Below are positions 10,826-20,745 of a stretch of DNA of 64,000 bases, one piece after another. The stretch is from Eopsaltria australis (lineage: Eukaryota > Chordata > Aves > Passeriformes > Petroicidae), in NCBI GenBank assembly GCA_034509425.1, contig JAVTVJ010000534.1:124001-188000 (forward strand). The letters are read 5' to 3'. Position 1 is the stretch's first letter. Each line of letters starts with the position of its first letter. The notes under the pieces are model-generated. The model worked only from the letters and a program-made list of their open reading frames with translations, was not told the origin of the DNA and ran no database searches. Made by a program: the position numbers and the translations under genes.

Positions 10826-10965
10826 GACACCGGTCCCCGTTTTTCTCCCTCCCCCTCCTAGACCTACAGAGGAGCAAAGCGGGCCTTGCCGGTGTTTAGC
10901 GACACCGGTCCCCCTTTTTCTCCCTCCTCCTCCTGGAGGAGCGGAGCGGGCCTTGCCGGTGTTCG
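10826..10965. repeat. Two-copy 75-bp tandem repeat in ERV-2 leader
   Basis: Copy 1 at 10826-10900 and copy 2 from 10901, both starting GACACCGGTCCCC and ending GGGCCTTGCCGGTGTT. Each copy has CACCGG at one end and CCGGTG at the other, so each could fold into a stem in the genomic RNA. Confidence 0.85.
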
Positions 10966-11236
10966 TACCCTTCCACCAACAGCTTGCAAGCTTTTACCTC
11001 CCAAGGGACTATGTTGTACGCAGGACGTCTCCTGCGATTTACCAACAGCCCTCCAACCACACGTACGTTTTACTAAATCCCCTAAGATTAATACGTACCG
11101 TTTTAGCCGCCAGCCGGTGGTCCTTATCTGTCCCCGCAGTAAGCGAGCCGAGGTCTCGGAGTTCCCCTCCAGGAAATCCCGGGACGCGCCGTGGAGCCCT
11201 CCGTCCCTCAGCCCGTTTCTGCGGACGGACAGAGCC

Positions 11237-11254
11237 CTCCTGGCTGGCTCGCCA
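11237..11254 (-). other. ERV-2 primer-binding site, tRNA-Arg
   Basis: The + strand CTCCTGGCTGGCTCGCCA equals the 3' terminal 18 nt of a tRNA-Arg (ACG anticodon type, from memory of the tRNA), with CCA at the end, 2 nt from the LTR. The minus-strand reading, starting TGG, is therefore the primer site. Confidence 0.85.
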
Positions 11255-11256
11255 AT

Positions 11257-11817
11257 TGAGACGCGGTATAAAGACTCCACAACTTGTTAGAGTTGTAAAG
11301 TAGGTACGTATTTTATTCAGCGCCGGATGCAGGGGGAGAGCACCTTCCCAAATCCTGCGTACCTTTTACAGCTTCCAATTACCTATTTATCTACAAAAAG
11401 CATGCATATTCTATAACGCCTATACATATTTATTACCTGTCCCCGCCTGTTCCCCGCTTCGTATGTAAATCAGTTGCGGCTGCGCAATCTGTCTCTTTTA
11501 TTGAGGTGGTGGTCTTAATTTGAGTCTGGGGGCTTGAAAGGATGAAGTAAGAGGATTCTTCTTCACGTGAATTTTTGACCCCATGAGTTTTGCACATGCG
11601 TGTTCTTTCTTTTGCCGTGATGGCCCCTTTTTATTACTCTAAGGTCATGAGAACTAGCACCTTACTGGTGCTAATGGTCAGCACTATTTTGATAGTTACC
11701 AGATATCTTTCGAAGGGCCCCCTTCTCTTCAGCCTCCCTTCCGTCCTTGGGGAACAGGATAATAAATCTTATTGTTTCATCTATTCTAAGTTGTTAACTC
11801 TTAAATTCCTTGTTTCA
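11257..11817 (-). repeat. ERV-2 5' LTR
   Basis: 561 bp, + strand from TGAG to GTTTCA. Minus-strand AATAAA at 11312-11317. About eight substitutions separate it from the 3' LTR. GTAA at 11818-11821 is the right target duplication. Confidence 0.94.
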
Positions 11818-11821
11818 GTAA

Positions 11822-14800
11822 TGTTGTGTAGACATAGAGCATTAAACTGCTCCAGTGTGGGCACTTGATGGACTTTTTCCAAGGATGAATTCTTCCAAGG
11901 AATACTGAGGGATTACTTCCTCTGTTTGTGAAGCTCTTCTCAGGACTGTGCTTGCTGTCTTGAGACAGATGCTTTGAATTATTTTTTTCAATTCTTATTT
12001 TGAATCAGTTACTTGTAATTGCTAATAGTTCCCACAATCTGTTCCAGGTGTTTAGCAGAAGACTTCTCAGATGAGTTCTCCCTTTGTGGAGGTCTGCAAT
12101 CCAAAGCCTCGAAATGCACTCTGGGGATCTCCCAAGTCTTGTTCACCCCCCCTTTGCTCAGATTGTCCAGTGGATTAAGAACACTTCCTCCTGCTTGAAA
12201 TCCTTTACAGGCAGCATTCTGGAAAGTTGAATTAGATAATTTTTGTAAAGGAGTTTTTCATTACAATAATTTTATTCTTTAAAGACATTGGAAAACTACT
12301 GAGCTCTGAAAAGAGCAAAGATATTAAAATGCAGCCTTCTTAAGTCTGGCTTGTTCCTTCTGTGGAGCCATGATCTGTAGTCCCTCGGGAATTTCTCCCA
12401 CTCCTCCTTCTTGTTCTGCCTCTGAGCAGCGACTAAAGGGCTCTGCTACTGTAGTTGCAGTAATTAAATATTCCTGTGCCAGCTCTCTTCCTCACCTCTG
12501 CCTCTCCATGAGAGCTGCTGCAGTTTACAGAGTGGTGTATTAGCAAAAGCCTTATTCATCTTGAAGAGAGATAATATCTTCTGCTGCTAAAACTCAAGTC
12601 TCTGGAACAAAAGTCAAGCTTTGTATTGATAGCATCTCCCACTCCCACTGTTGTGGTTATTGGTTGTTTTTTTCCTTGTATTGAACTTCAGCTTCTTTCT
12701 GCTGTAGTTCTGTGTATGAAAGTCACCATTTCAAAGGTCAGTTAGAGGGGAACAGATGATGTAAAGGGCTTAATGGCTTTTCCCCAGTGGCCTTTTAGAA
12801 CGTGTCAAATACCATTTTCCAATACAGAATAACATGTCTTACAATGTGATCAGAATTGCATTCAGTACATGATGCTCAGTGAAGTCCACCTTTTCTTAAC
12901 ACTTTATCCCACACTCACACACTGTACTTTAATTGGAATGGAAGGATAAGATAAGGCTATCACTAAAGCCAAAGGAGAAGTTGCAGTAGTTGGGAGTGAC
13001 TTACAGTTCTCTGCTCAGCATGTTAATTAAAGAGGCCATTTGAAAAGACAAGAGCCATCACATAAAATTAAAACCCAGCAGAACCATTTGAATGTAAGGC
13101 TAAATGAGAGAGGAGGAAAAGATAACCTTCAGACTTTGAGATGACTTAGGACTTGCTATACACACACAACACTGTCTTGAGCCCTCATTCAACTACAGTA
13201 GTTTTTGAATATCAGATAGGTAAATTTGCACATATATTTTTATAAATATCAATATTTCACATATTGTCTGTGATTAAAAATATAATAGTGGAAAGAAACA
13301 CCAGTTCTCATACATTTCCCTGAGCAACATTCTTATGTTTTAAAGGCCAACTCTTATAGTCTAAAGTCTGTGAAGTTACTTGAATTTTATGGAGACTTAC
13401 TTTAACTTGTAGATTGATGAGGATGTGACTGGTCTGAATGTGAGTTCAGCAATGTATTCCTTAGTTAACTCCTTTAAATAAAAAATACTTTTAAATAATT
13501 GACATTTTAGCAATTTTTTGCCTTTCTGGGGGCTTAATCATTTGCCATCTAATTGCTGTCACTCAATATCAGTTTTACCTAGCGTGTTACAGTTTTGAAA
13601 AAATTACTTCAAGAGAAGAATATTAATTAAAACATGCATTTGCAACAAGATGAGGGAAAGAGGTTTTGCAGAGGTTACTTGGTTACTTTTTCGAGGACCA
13701 GATCAGGAAAGAATCAGGAGACAGGTCTATTCAGGTGTTTGTTTTCTTCTCCCCATGATATATTACATTAACTCATTCCTCTTCTAATGCACCTCTTCCT
13801 GTTCTTCTTCCCAGGAGAACCTCTTCCTCTTAGAGTATTGTTTATTGTCCTTCTCAGTCGTCTGCCTCCCCATTGCCAGAAACCAAAATATTACTTTTTT
13901 GCTCGCAGGATTGTCATGATGTGCCAGGCTGGTTACTCTACCTGCACACACAAAGCAGGTTACCAGATCCCCTCCTTCGTGCTCCAAGTGCTGGGGGTTA
14001 CTGCAGTGGGCTCTGAGGTTGCTCTCTTTCACTTTGTGTAAGCCAGCAAGGAGTAAACAAGATGATGGCCAAATGTCTTCAGCCCTTACAGAGGATAAGC
14101 CTGAAGTTGCTGTTACTGAAATTTCTCTCTGTTCAGCCTAACAACTGCTTTATCACCAGGAAGAATAGCAGCAACAGCTCATCTAGTGGCCAAGGAAGCC
14201 TTCTACACTTCCTTTTTACAATACAATTCAGAGTTGTTCTTTTGCTGTTGTCTCTTAAGAGGAAAATTTGCTGGGGTGATTAACAACAGGCTATTTAGTT
14301 TGGCAGTTACGCCCAAAGGGCAGCAGTTAAAAACCTGATGAACCTTTTATCAGAACAGGCTGGCTCAAGGGACTGGTACCATCAAAGCTGAGCCATGCCC
14401 TTGCACTTGAAATCTAGATCCTTTCTTTGGCAAAAATTCACAAGCAGTGTTAAATCATCTATTCTCATTCAGAGAAGTTTAATATTGGAGAGCTGTGCCT
14501 TGCTAATGCTTGTACAGAATCTATAATATAGGTCTTGACCCTTTTCTAAAAAGTAATAAATTATACATGTTGTTCACAAATATGCAAGAGCAATTTCTGG
14601 GCATATTGCCACCCATGTACCTGGAGAATTAGTATAAGAGAGAACAAATATTGATTAATCAATTAGAATTGATTAACTTGAAGGAAGATGAAAGAGAGCA
14701 TAATGTAATTGTTTTATGAATAGTGGCATCTTATACTTAAGGCCAAATAATTCCTTGAAACCACTAACAGAAGATTCTCATGATGCTCTTAGGTTCTTAA

Positions 14801-14870
14801 GAATTTTGGTGAAGAATTAGAACTACAGATTTTGGAGCACTTAACGGGAACATACACCCCACACCCCTCC
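11822..14870. other. Non-coding stretch, presumed PRKAR2B intron
   Basis: About 3 kb of AT-rich unique sequence. No exon of PRKAR2B or other gene recognised. The two opposed open frames near 13784-14041 lack similarity to anything I know and are treated as chance. Confidence 0.5.
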
Positions 14871-14877
14871 CTACATA

Positions 14878-14950
14878 CTTATATATATATATATTTATAC
14901 ACACACACACACACGTATACATATGTAAAAAGTGTATATAATATATATAA
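14878..14950. repeat. AT/AC microsatellite
   Basis: TATATATATATATAT followed by ACACACACACACAC and more TATA-type repeats. Simple sequence, no coding content. Confidence 0.9.
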
Positions 14951-14999
14951 CTGAGCCCAGAATGCCTGAACATGTTAATACTCTGCCCTCTTAGATGAC

Positions 15000-15400
15000 A
15001 CAAAGGTGATGGCATTGAGGTGCCCTTCCAGAGAAGAGCAATAGAGCTGGGGAAGGGTCCGGAGCACAAGTCTGATGAGGAGCAGCAGAGGGAGCTGGGG
15101 GTGTTCAGCCTGAAGAAAAGGAGGCTCAGGGGGGACCTTATTGCTCTTTACAACCACCTGAAAGGAGGCTGCAGCCAGATGGGGGTCAGTCTCTTCTCCC
15201 AGGTAACAGGACCAGAGGAAATAGCCTCAAATTGACCCAGGGGAGGTTCAGATTGGATATTAGGAAAAATTTCTTCACTGAAAGGGTTGGCAAGCATTGG
15301 AAGAGACTGCTCAGGAAAATGTTTGGGTCACCATCCCTGGAGGTATTGAAAAGATGTGTTGATGTGGCACTTGGGGTAGTTACAAAGTATGAAATGTGTT
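15000..15400 (+). mobile_element. CR1 LINE fragment, 3' part
   Basis: The + strand carries the conserved CR1 tail: GCAGAGGGAGCTGGGGGTGT, CTGAAAGGAGGCTGCAGCCA, then GGAGGTTCAGATTGGATATTAGGAAAAATTTCTTCACTGAAAG-type sequence and CTGGAGGTATTGAAAAG. CR1 is the main non-LTR retrotransposon of birds. The copy is 5' truncated and its extreme 3' end is lost. Confidence 0.88.
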
Positions 15401-16865
15401 ACTGAGCCTGACCGATGGGCATGTGCATGGTATTTGAGAGGCAGAGTACTAATTTAGCATGTAACTGTGTGGAAGAAGGTTAAAGTATATTCTCAAGGAA
15501 AATACTATTGCTTGAAAATATTGATTGTACATTGAAATAGAAATTAGATTCTTTGCTAGTGAAGAAATAAATGCTTTTTCATTAGTTTACAAGTGGATAT
15601 AATACAAGGGAACTAAATATTTTGAATTGGATCAATATTGCTGCTAACATTTTTATCAGAGTTCCCCTGGAGTATATGTGCATGGTTTTGTTTTGAAAAA
15701 CAAATGTGGAGAGGCGTAGACATGAATTCTGTAATTTATCTTCCTCTACAAGGTTCAGAGTTGTTGATTTAAGAAGTCCTTTTCTTCCCTTGGTTTCCTT
15801 GCCTGTGTTTTGCTAATATTTTCTACCTCTCTCCCCCTCCCCACACCCACCCCCCTTCCTTTTCTGGTATTGTCTGTTTCATTGACTTCTTAATATGTTG
15901 AATATTAATTGGTTGATATTTCAAATTGCACAAAGTGAGGAAAATGCGGCCAGCAGGATGCCATTTTAACTGGGGCTCATCTTACAAACTCAGGGACAAT
16001 AGAAGAACTGTGGATTCACTTTGTTCACATGATAAGTTTTTAATGCTTTTAGAAGTCATGAGATAGGCAAGTCTTGTTGCTTCTATTTTGCTAAAGTGCA
16101 AGGAAATCTTCTGCCGACTGGATTGTGCAGGCCGTCTTGGATCTAAAAAGGAAATTAACTGAGATTTCCTGTCTACCGGGGAGCACTCCAGCAGCACACT
16201 CATCCTTTTGTGGGACTCCCAAGCATATATAATCCCAACACACCATCCATTACTTTAGAGATTTAATGCACACAGCTTGATAGCTGGATTTTACCAGCTC
16301 CTGTCAAATGCCAGATTAGGATTGTCTCAGTTTGCTGTTAGATGCCACGTAATTTTAATTGTAAAAAGGTAGCTGTGCCTTCTATCTCCTGAATATGTTT
16401 TCTAAAAGTTAGGATGGAAAATTTTCAGAAGTTACTTACTACATTTGTCATTGTCATGAATGCCAGTGATGATCACATCCTACTTTCCATTTTATCTACA
16501 GTGCCTTCATTGTTCAGGCAGCACTTTGTCAAACAACAAATACTTATATCAGCAGTTTAAACACTGATGCTTCTTGGAAACCCTAGCATTTGAGTTTAGA
16601 AAGGAAAACTTCATCCTTTTTCCTTTTACAAAATAGCTCACAGTAAATTTATAAACTGATATTAAGGAGAGACATACCTGGCACAGCAGTAGCAAAGCAC
16701 TTGATGGTTAGGCAGTAAAAAAAGTCTTTGGCATATGGGAGGAGATGCCATGGTCTACCAGCTCTCTTGATTAAAAGCTGTCTTGCAAGGGCATACAAGT
16801 GACTATATTTTTAATCTGAGATGTACACTAAATAAAATCTCATTTTAATTATACTTAACATCTAT
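15401..16865. other. Non-coding stretch, presumed PRKAR2B intron
   Basis: About 1.5 kb. I see nothing recognisable apart from a pyrimidine-rich run at 15820-15860. Confidence 0.45.
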
Positions 16866-16897
16866 TATCTATGTGAAAAATGAAACCAACTCTTAAT

Positions 16898-17005
16898 GGA
16901 CCCAGCTTTTATTTTTTTTCCTAATTGTTTTTGTTAATAAACTTCCTTTTTATTTCAACTAATTATTAACAAAAACAATTAGGAAAAATAATAAAAGCTG
17001 GGTCC
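16898..17005. repeat. 43-bp near-perfect inverted repeat (fold-back)
   Basis: Left arm 16898-16940 begins GGACCCAGCTTTTATT; right arm 16963-17005 ends AATAAAAGCTGGGTCC. The arms match at 42 of 43 positions around a 22-nt loop. AATAAA occurs on both strands in or beside the loop. It abuts an LTR-like relic on its right. Confidence 0.9.
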
Positions 17006-17560
17006 ACAGCGATTAGAGACGCTTATAACCGATATGGCTAAAAACCCACCACAAGGATCTGCAGTGCTGGGCTCTACTTGAGTTAGTCCCAAGTAGAAAA
17101 GAATTAAATTCAGGCCTAAAATCCCAGCACCAGGCTCTGCCTAGGCTAATCCCAAGCCAAAGAGCTGCAGGGGGCAGCACTCCAGCAAGCACCAGACAGT
17201 CCAGTGTAGGCAGGAACAGGAAGCACTCTCCAAGCTGTGCACAGGGTTTTATACCCCCTTTGCTCCTCCCATCACTGCCCCCGATCTGCCCTCAGTCTGC
17301 CTCCTAGGTTGGGGCTGATTGGTAAAGTCCAAGATTGATGTAAAGTCTCTTGACCAATGGCTCATTGGTTTCTAGGGTGCAGTCCTCAGGGTGATGTCAT
17401 CAGCACTTTAGGCAGGAAACTGCCTCATTGAAATGCATGGTTGCCATGTAGCTCAGTGACAGACCAACTGCCAGCTCCTAAAACTAGTCTCTTAGCCATG
17501 GATGGGGGTTCTGTCTCTGGAGTGTCTGGAGATCCTAGTTAAAATTCTTAGAGAAGTTTT
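17006..17560 (-). mobile_element. Possible LTR relic, minus strand
   Basis: Moderately GC-rich block in AT-rich surroundings. On the minus strand a TATA-type box (GGGGTATAAAACCCTG, near 17248-17264) precedes, by about 250 bp, the fold-back carrying AATAAA, the order expected of an LTR. No second copy and no target duplication found; ends are approximate. Confidence 0.4.
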
Positions 17561-18079
17561 TAGTAAAATGTAGACTTTAAAACTCTGTTTAACACTTAGA
17601 AATAACATTAAACACTTGGACATGAACTGTAAACTTTTACCAACTTTAAGAACTACTTAATAACTTCATTAATTATAATATTAACTTCTTATCCTTTATG
17701 AATGTGAAAGCCAACCCCTTAGATTTCATTTATGACACCTTGTTTTGTCAAGAAATTGTGTTGAGATGTGATTGCCATGTTTGTTTTTTTGACTTGAGAG
17801 AAACTGAGGTTAACATACTATTTTCAAACAAAGCAACATGCATCTGGAGGACAGTATTTTGTGATACAATGTCTATGAGAGGAGAGTTGTGTTTAGTTGT
17901 AGTTTTTCACTTGACCTAGCAAGAGGGATGGAATCACACACTGTGTCAGGGGGATGTCCTTGGTAAACCAGTTATCATTCCTGTCTGGGGCTTTGTTCTT
18001 CTAAATCTCATCATGTCTTTTGTAAGCAATTGTAAACATGCACAAAATTCTGTGCATTTCTGATATGGAATGGCAATGC

Positions 18080-18912
18080 AGCAGTCTTGCACACACCTTA
18101 CTAATGCAGGTCTTATTGGCATTACAGGAGCATGGTGGGACAATTCCTATGACTCCACTGAGATGGAAGGATACAGGATCTTTAGGAAGGACAGGAAGAG
18201 GAGACAAGTAGGCAGTGTTGCCCTCTATATCAGTGACCAGCTGGAGTGCATGTAGTTCACCTGGGGATGGATGAGGAGCTGACAGGGAGCCTCTAGGTCA
18301 GGATTAAAGGGACAGCAGGGACAGGTGCCATTACAGTGGGGGTTTGCTACAGCTGCCCAACCAGAAAAAGTGAGCATGAGGTCCACTACAGATTGGAGCA
18401 GCCTCACATTCACAGTTCCTTGTCCTCATGGGGGACTTCAACCACTCCTGACACCTGTCAGAGAGATAAAACAGCAGGGCACAGCCAATCCAGGGGATTC
18501 TTGGAATGCATTTATATTAATATCCTTCTCCAAATGATAGAGGAGCCAGCAAGAAGAGGTGTTATTCTGGACCATTAGGAAGTTAATTAAAGCACAGACA
18601 GAAGTAAATCTGGCCAAGGACATCCAGGATAACAAAAAAAGCTTCTATCAGTATGTCAGTGATAGAAAACAGACTAGGAAAAATGTGGGTCCTCTCAGGA
18701 AGGGTACAGGAGACCTGGTTACTCAGGACATGGAGAAGGCTCAGGTACTCTACAATTTTTGGCTCAGTCTTCACCAGCAAGTGCTGTAGCCACACTGCCC
18801 AAGTTACAGAAGGTGAAAGCAGGAATGGGGAGAATGAAGAGTCCCCTGTAGTGGTTTTCAGTTCGCCTATTCAAGTTTCTGGCCAAATGCCAGCACACTT
18901 ACCAAAATTTAC
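18080..18912 (+). mobile_element. CR1 LINE fragment, ORF2 endonuclease and linker
   Basis: The + strand encodes, with breaks, the end of the CR1 endonuclease (GLIGITGAWWDNSYDSTEME, GYRIFRKDRKRRQVGSVALY) and the linker before reverse transcriptase ([20 protein letters not shown]). Several frameshifts and stops make it inactive. It stops abruptly where an LTR-like insertion begins and resumes near 20495. Confidence 0.9.
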
Positions 18913-20490
18913 CTGATGTTTGCTGTGAGATGAGGATTAGGAGCAGGCAAAGCAGGCTCAAACTTTATAAACTATAAAGGAAGTTTATTAATACACCTAA
19001 GACAAAGAAAAAAAAACCAAGAAGAACCAGAGCAAACTCCTCAGACCACCCCTCCTTCCCCCACCTCTCCATTTCTTTCTCCCTGACAACACACAAAAAA
19101 ACCCACTTCGACCTCCAGTCAGTTTACCACCTCTGAAATAGTTCCCATTTCAGTTCATTTAGGGAGAGAAGTCTCTTTTGTTTATACCATTGATTTTCTG
19201 TAAGAAAAATACAGTTTTTTATGGGTCTTCAGACTCACCACCAGCCGCCGCCCGGAAGAAAGATCAGCTTAATGGTGGAACCCTCCCACACCAGTAGCCT
19301 TCTGACAGCCACTAGGGTGGGTCATGAACCGTCCATGGGGTACCTTTTTAAGGATGAACAGTTCAATTACATCAACAAAGAAAATCCCTTCTTCTGTGCT
19401 GAGCAACACAGGTTCTCCTGACAACACAAATTCTCTGGCATTCCCCCGGGACCAGGGCTCTGGGTCACAGCCTCTCCTCTCTCTTGGTTCAGGTTTCTCA
19501 TCAGGCTGTACTTTTTCAACACTCACTTGTCTTTACCCAGGTATTTCAGTTCACTGGCTGCAATTAGAACCTCACATCCCCCCTTTGGACTATGTCTTCA
19601 TATATTACAGGGAATTTATTAGCTCAGTCCCCAACCATGGCTCTCCAAAAGAATTTTCAGCTTCACTCTCGAAGCACTTCTCATACACCTCCCTCTAGGC
19701 ATTGGTTCTGCTTTCCTCATTGACTGTAAAGTCTCTATGCTGCATTTATGTAGATGTCCTCACTCGTTCCTCTCTCTCTGCAAGGAAGGATGGGTGTCTG
19801 GAAGTTTAGTCCAGGCATGGATAGAGTTAATCTCTCTCTCTCTCTCTCTCTCTCTCTTCCTGGCATGGTGACGATCACATGGTCTCTGCCGGGCTTTTTG
19901 AAAACTCTGAGCCGGGTGGCAGAAGCTCTCAGAGCCTCTGTGGCCTGGCTCTGCGAAGCTGGCTCAGCCTAGTAGGGACGGCCAGGCCCGGGGTGACAGG
20001 GCAGGGCCTGGCCCGAACTGGATGGAGTCCGGCCTGGTCCTTGCCTGGCCCAGAGCAGGGGCCTGGCCCTGTCTAGTGTAGCTGACATGTCGGCTGAACT
20101 GTATCTCCCGAGCACCCAGGCCGTTTCCTCCCCCATGCCCAGCTGCAGCAGCACGGCCGCTCTAAACCTCCCATTCCCCCCCTCTGGTGGAGGGGGGGAA
20201 AAAAGAAGGCCCAGAAGGCCTAGCCTTACTGGGGAGTGAAGCAGAGGAGCGGCTTCACTTTTAGCAACAGCAGGCAAAACGAGGAATAGGCTCAGAGGTT
20301 CTCTGCTTATATATGTTTTTTTCCTCGAAGGTGGATCAACTTTTTAATTGGTTTACCTACATATCAATCCTTAAAAGTACCTGGTTATTGGCTCTCTCTC
20401 TCAGGAAGGAAGTTGTATCACTTCCTGCAGCATAGGTCACTTCCTAGATTTTGACCCCTCCTGACTAACCCAGGACACCCCCCATTGTAG
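18913..20490 (-). mobile_element. LTR-like insertion splitting the CR1 copy
   Basis: About 1.6 kb between two parts of one CR1 element. On the minus strand ACATATATAAGCAGAG (near 20303-20318) is a TATA-like box and ATTAATAAACTTCC (near 18982-18995) a poly(A) signal, fitting a long LTR read on the minus strand. It includes a (CT)n run at 19830-19857. I could not find clean TG/CA ends or a target duplication, so boundaries are approximate. Confidence 0.5.
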
Positions 20491-20494
20491 AATG

Positions 20495-20745
20495 ACCCCA
20501 ACTGGGTTTGAGAACTTCTAAGGAAACTGAAGGAGGACAAGCCCATGAGATGTGATGAGTTACATCCATGGGTCTTGAGGGAACTGTCTAAGGATGTGGC
20601 TAAGCCCCTACCCATCTTATTTGAGAAGTCATGGCAGTCCAGTGATTTAAAAAGGGGAAACATAACCTCCATTTTTAAAAAAATGAAATGAAAAAGACCC
20701 AGGGAACTTCAGGCCAGTCAGTCCCAAAAGAAACCCCCTCATCCT
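20495..20745 (+). mobile_element. CR1 LINE fragment, start of reverse transcriptase
   Basis: Continuation of the CR1 copy from 18080-18912. The + strand encodes [20 protein letters not shown], then [18 protein letters not shown] and DPGNFRPVS with a frameshift, all typical of the region leading into CR1 reverse transcriptase. Confidence 0.85.

Larger units (their letters stand above)
10176..11236 (-). other. ERV-2 untranslated leader with tandem repeats
   Basis: About 1 kb between primer site and gag. It contains two repeat arrays (10285-10740 and 10826-10965, listed separately) and no convincing reading frame. Packaging signal and splice donor should lie here by family analogy but were not pinpointed. 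Confidence 0.75.
2537..11817 (-). mobile_element. ERV-2: complete gammaretrovirus-like provirus, minus strand
   Basis: A 9281-bp insertion with two 561-bp LTRs, flanked by the 4-bp direct repeat GTAA at 2533-2536 and 11818-11821. On the minus strand the order is 5' LTR (11257-11817), tRNA-Arg primer site, leader with tandem repeats, gag, pro-pol, env, polypurine tract and 3' LTR (2537-3097). The two LTRs differ at about eight positions (about 1.4%), so the insertion is fairly young; few million years is an inference from typical neutral rates. Class from gag-pol in one frame separated by a stop, LPQGFKNSPTLF and YVDDLL in reverse transcriptase, one zinc knuckle, and a 4-bp duplication. Frameshifts lie near 9550-9570, near 5720-5760 and in the env N-terminus; in-frame stops lie at 9226, 7195 and 3477. 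Confidence 0.95.

Noticed and set aside
13784..14041. Two opposed frames of about 83 codons in the intron
   Set aside because: No splice context, domain or similarity to a known protein; lengths are within chance expectation.
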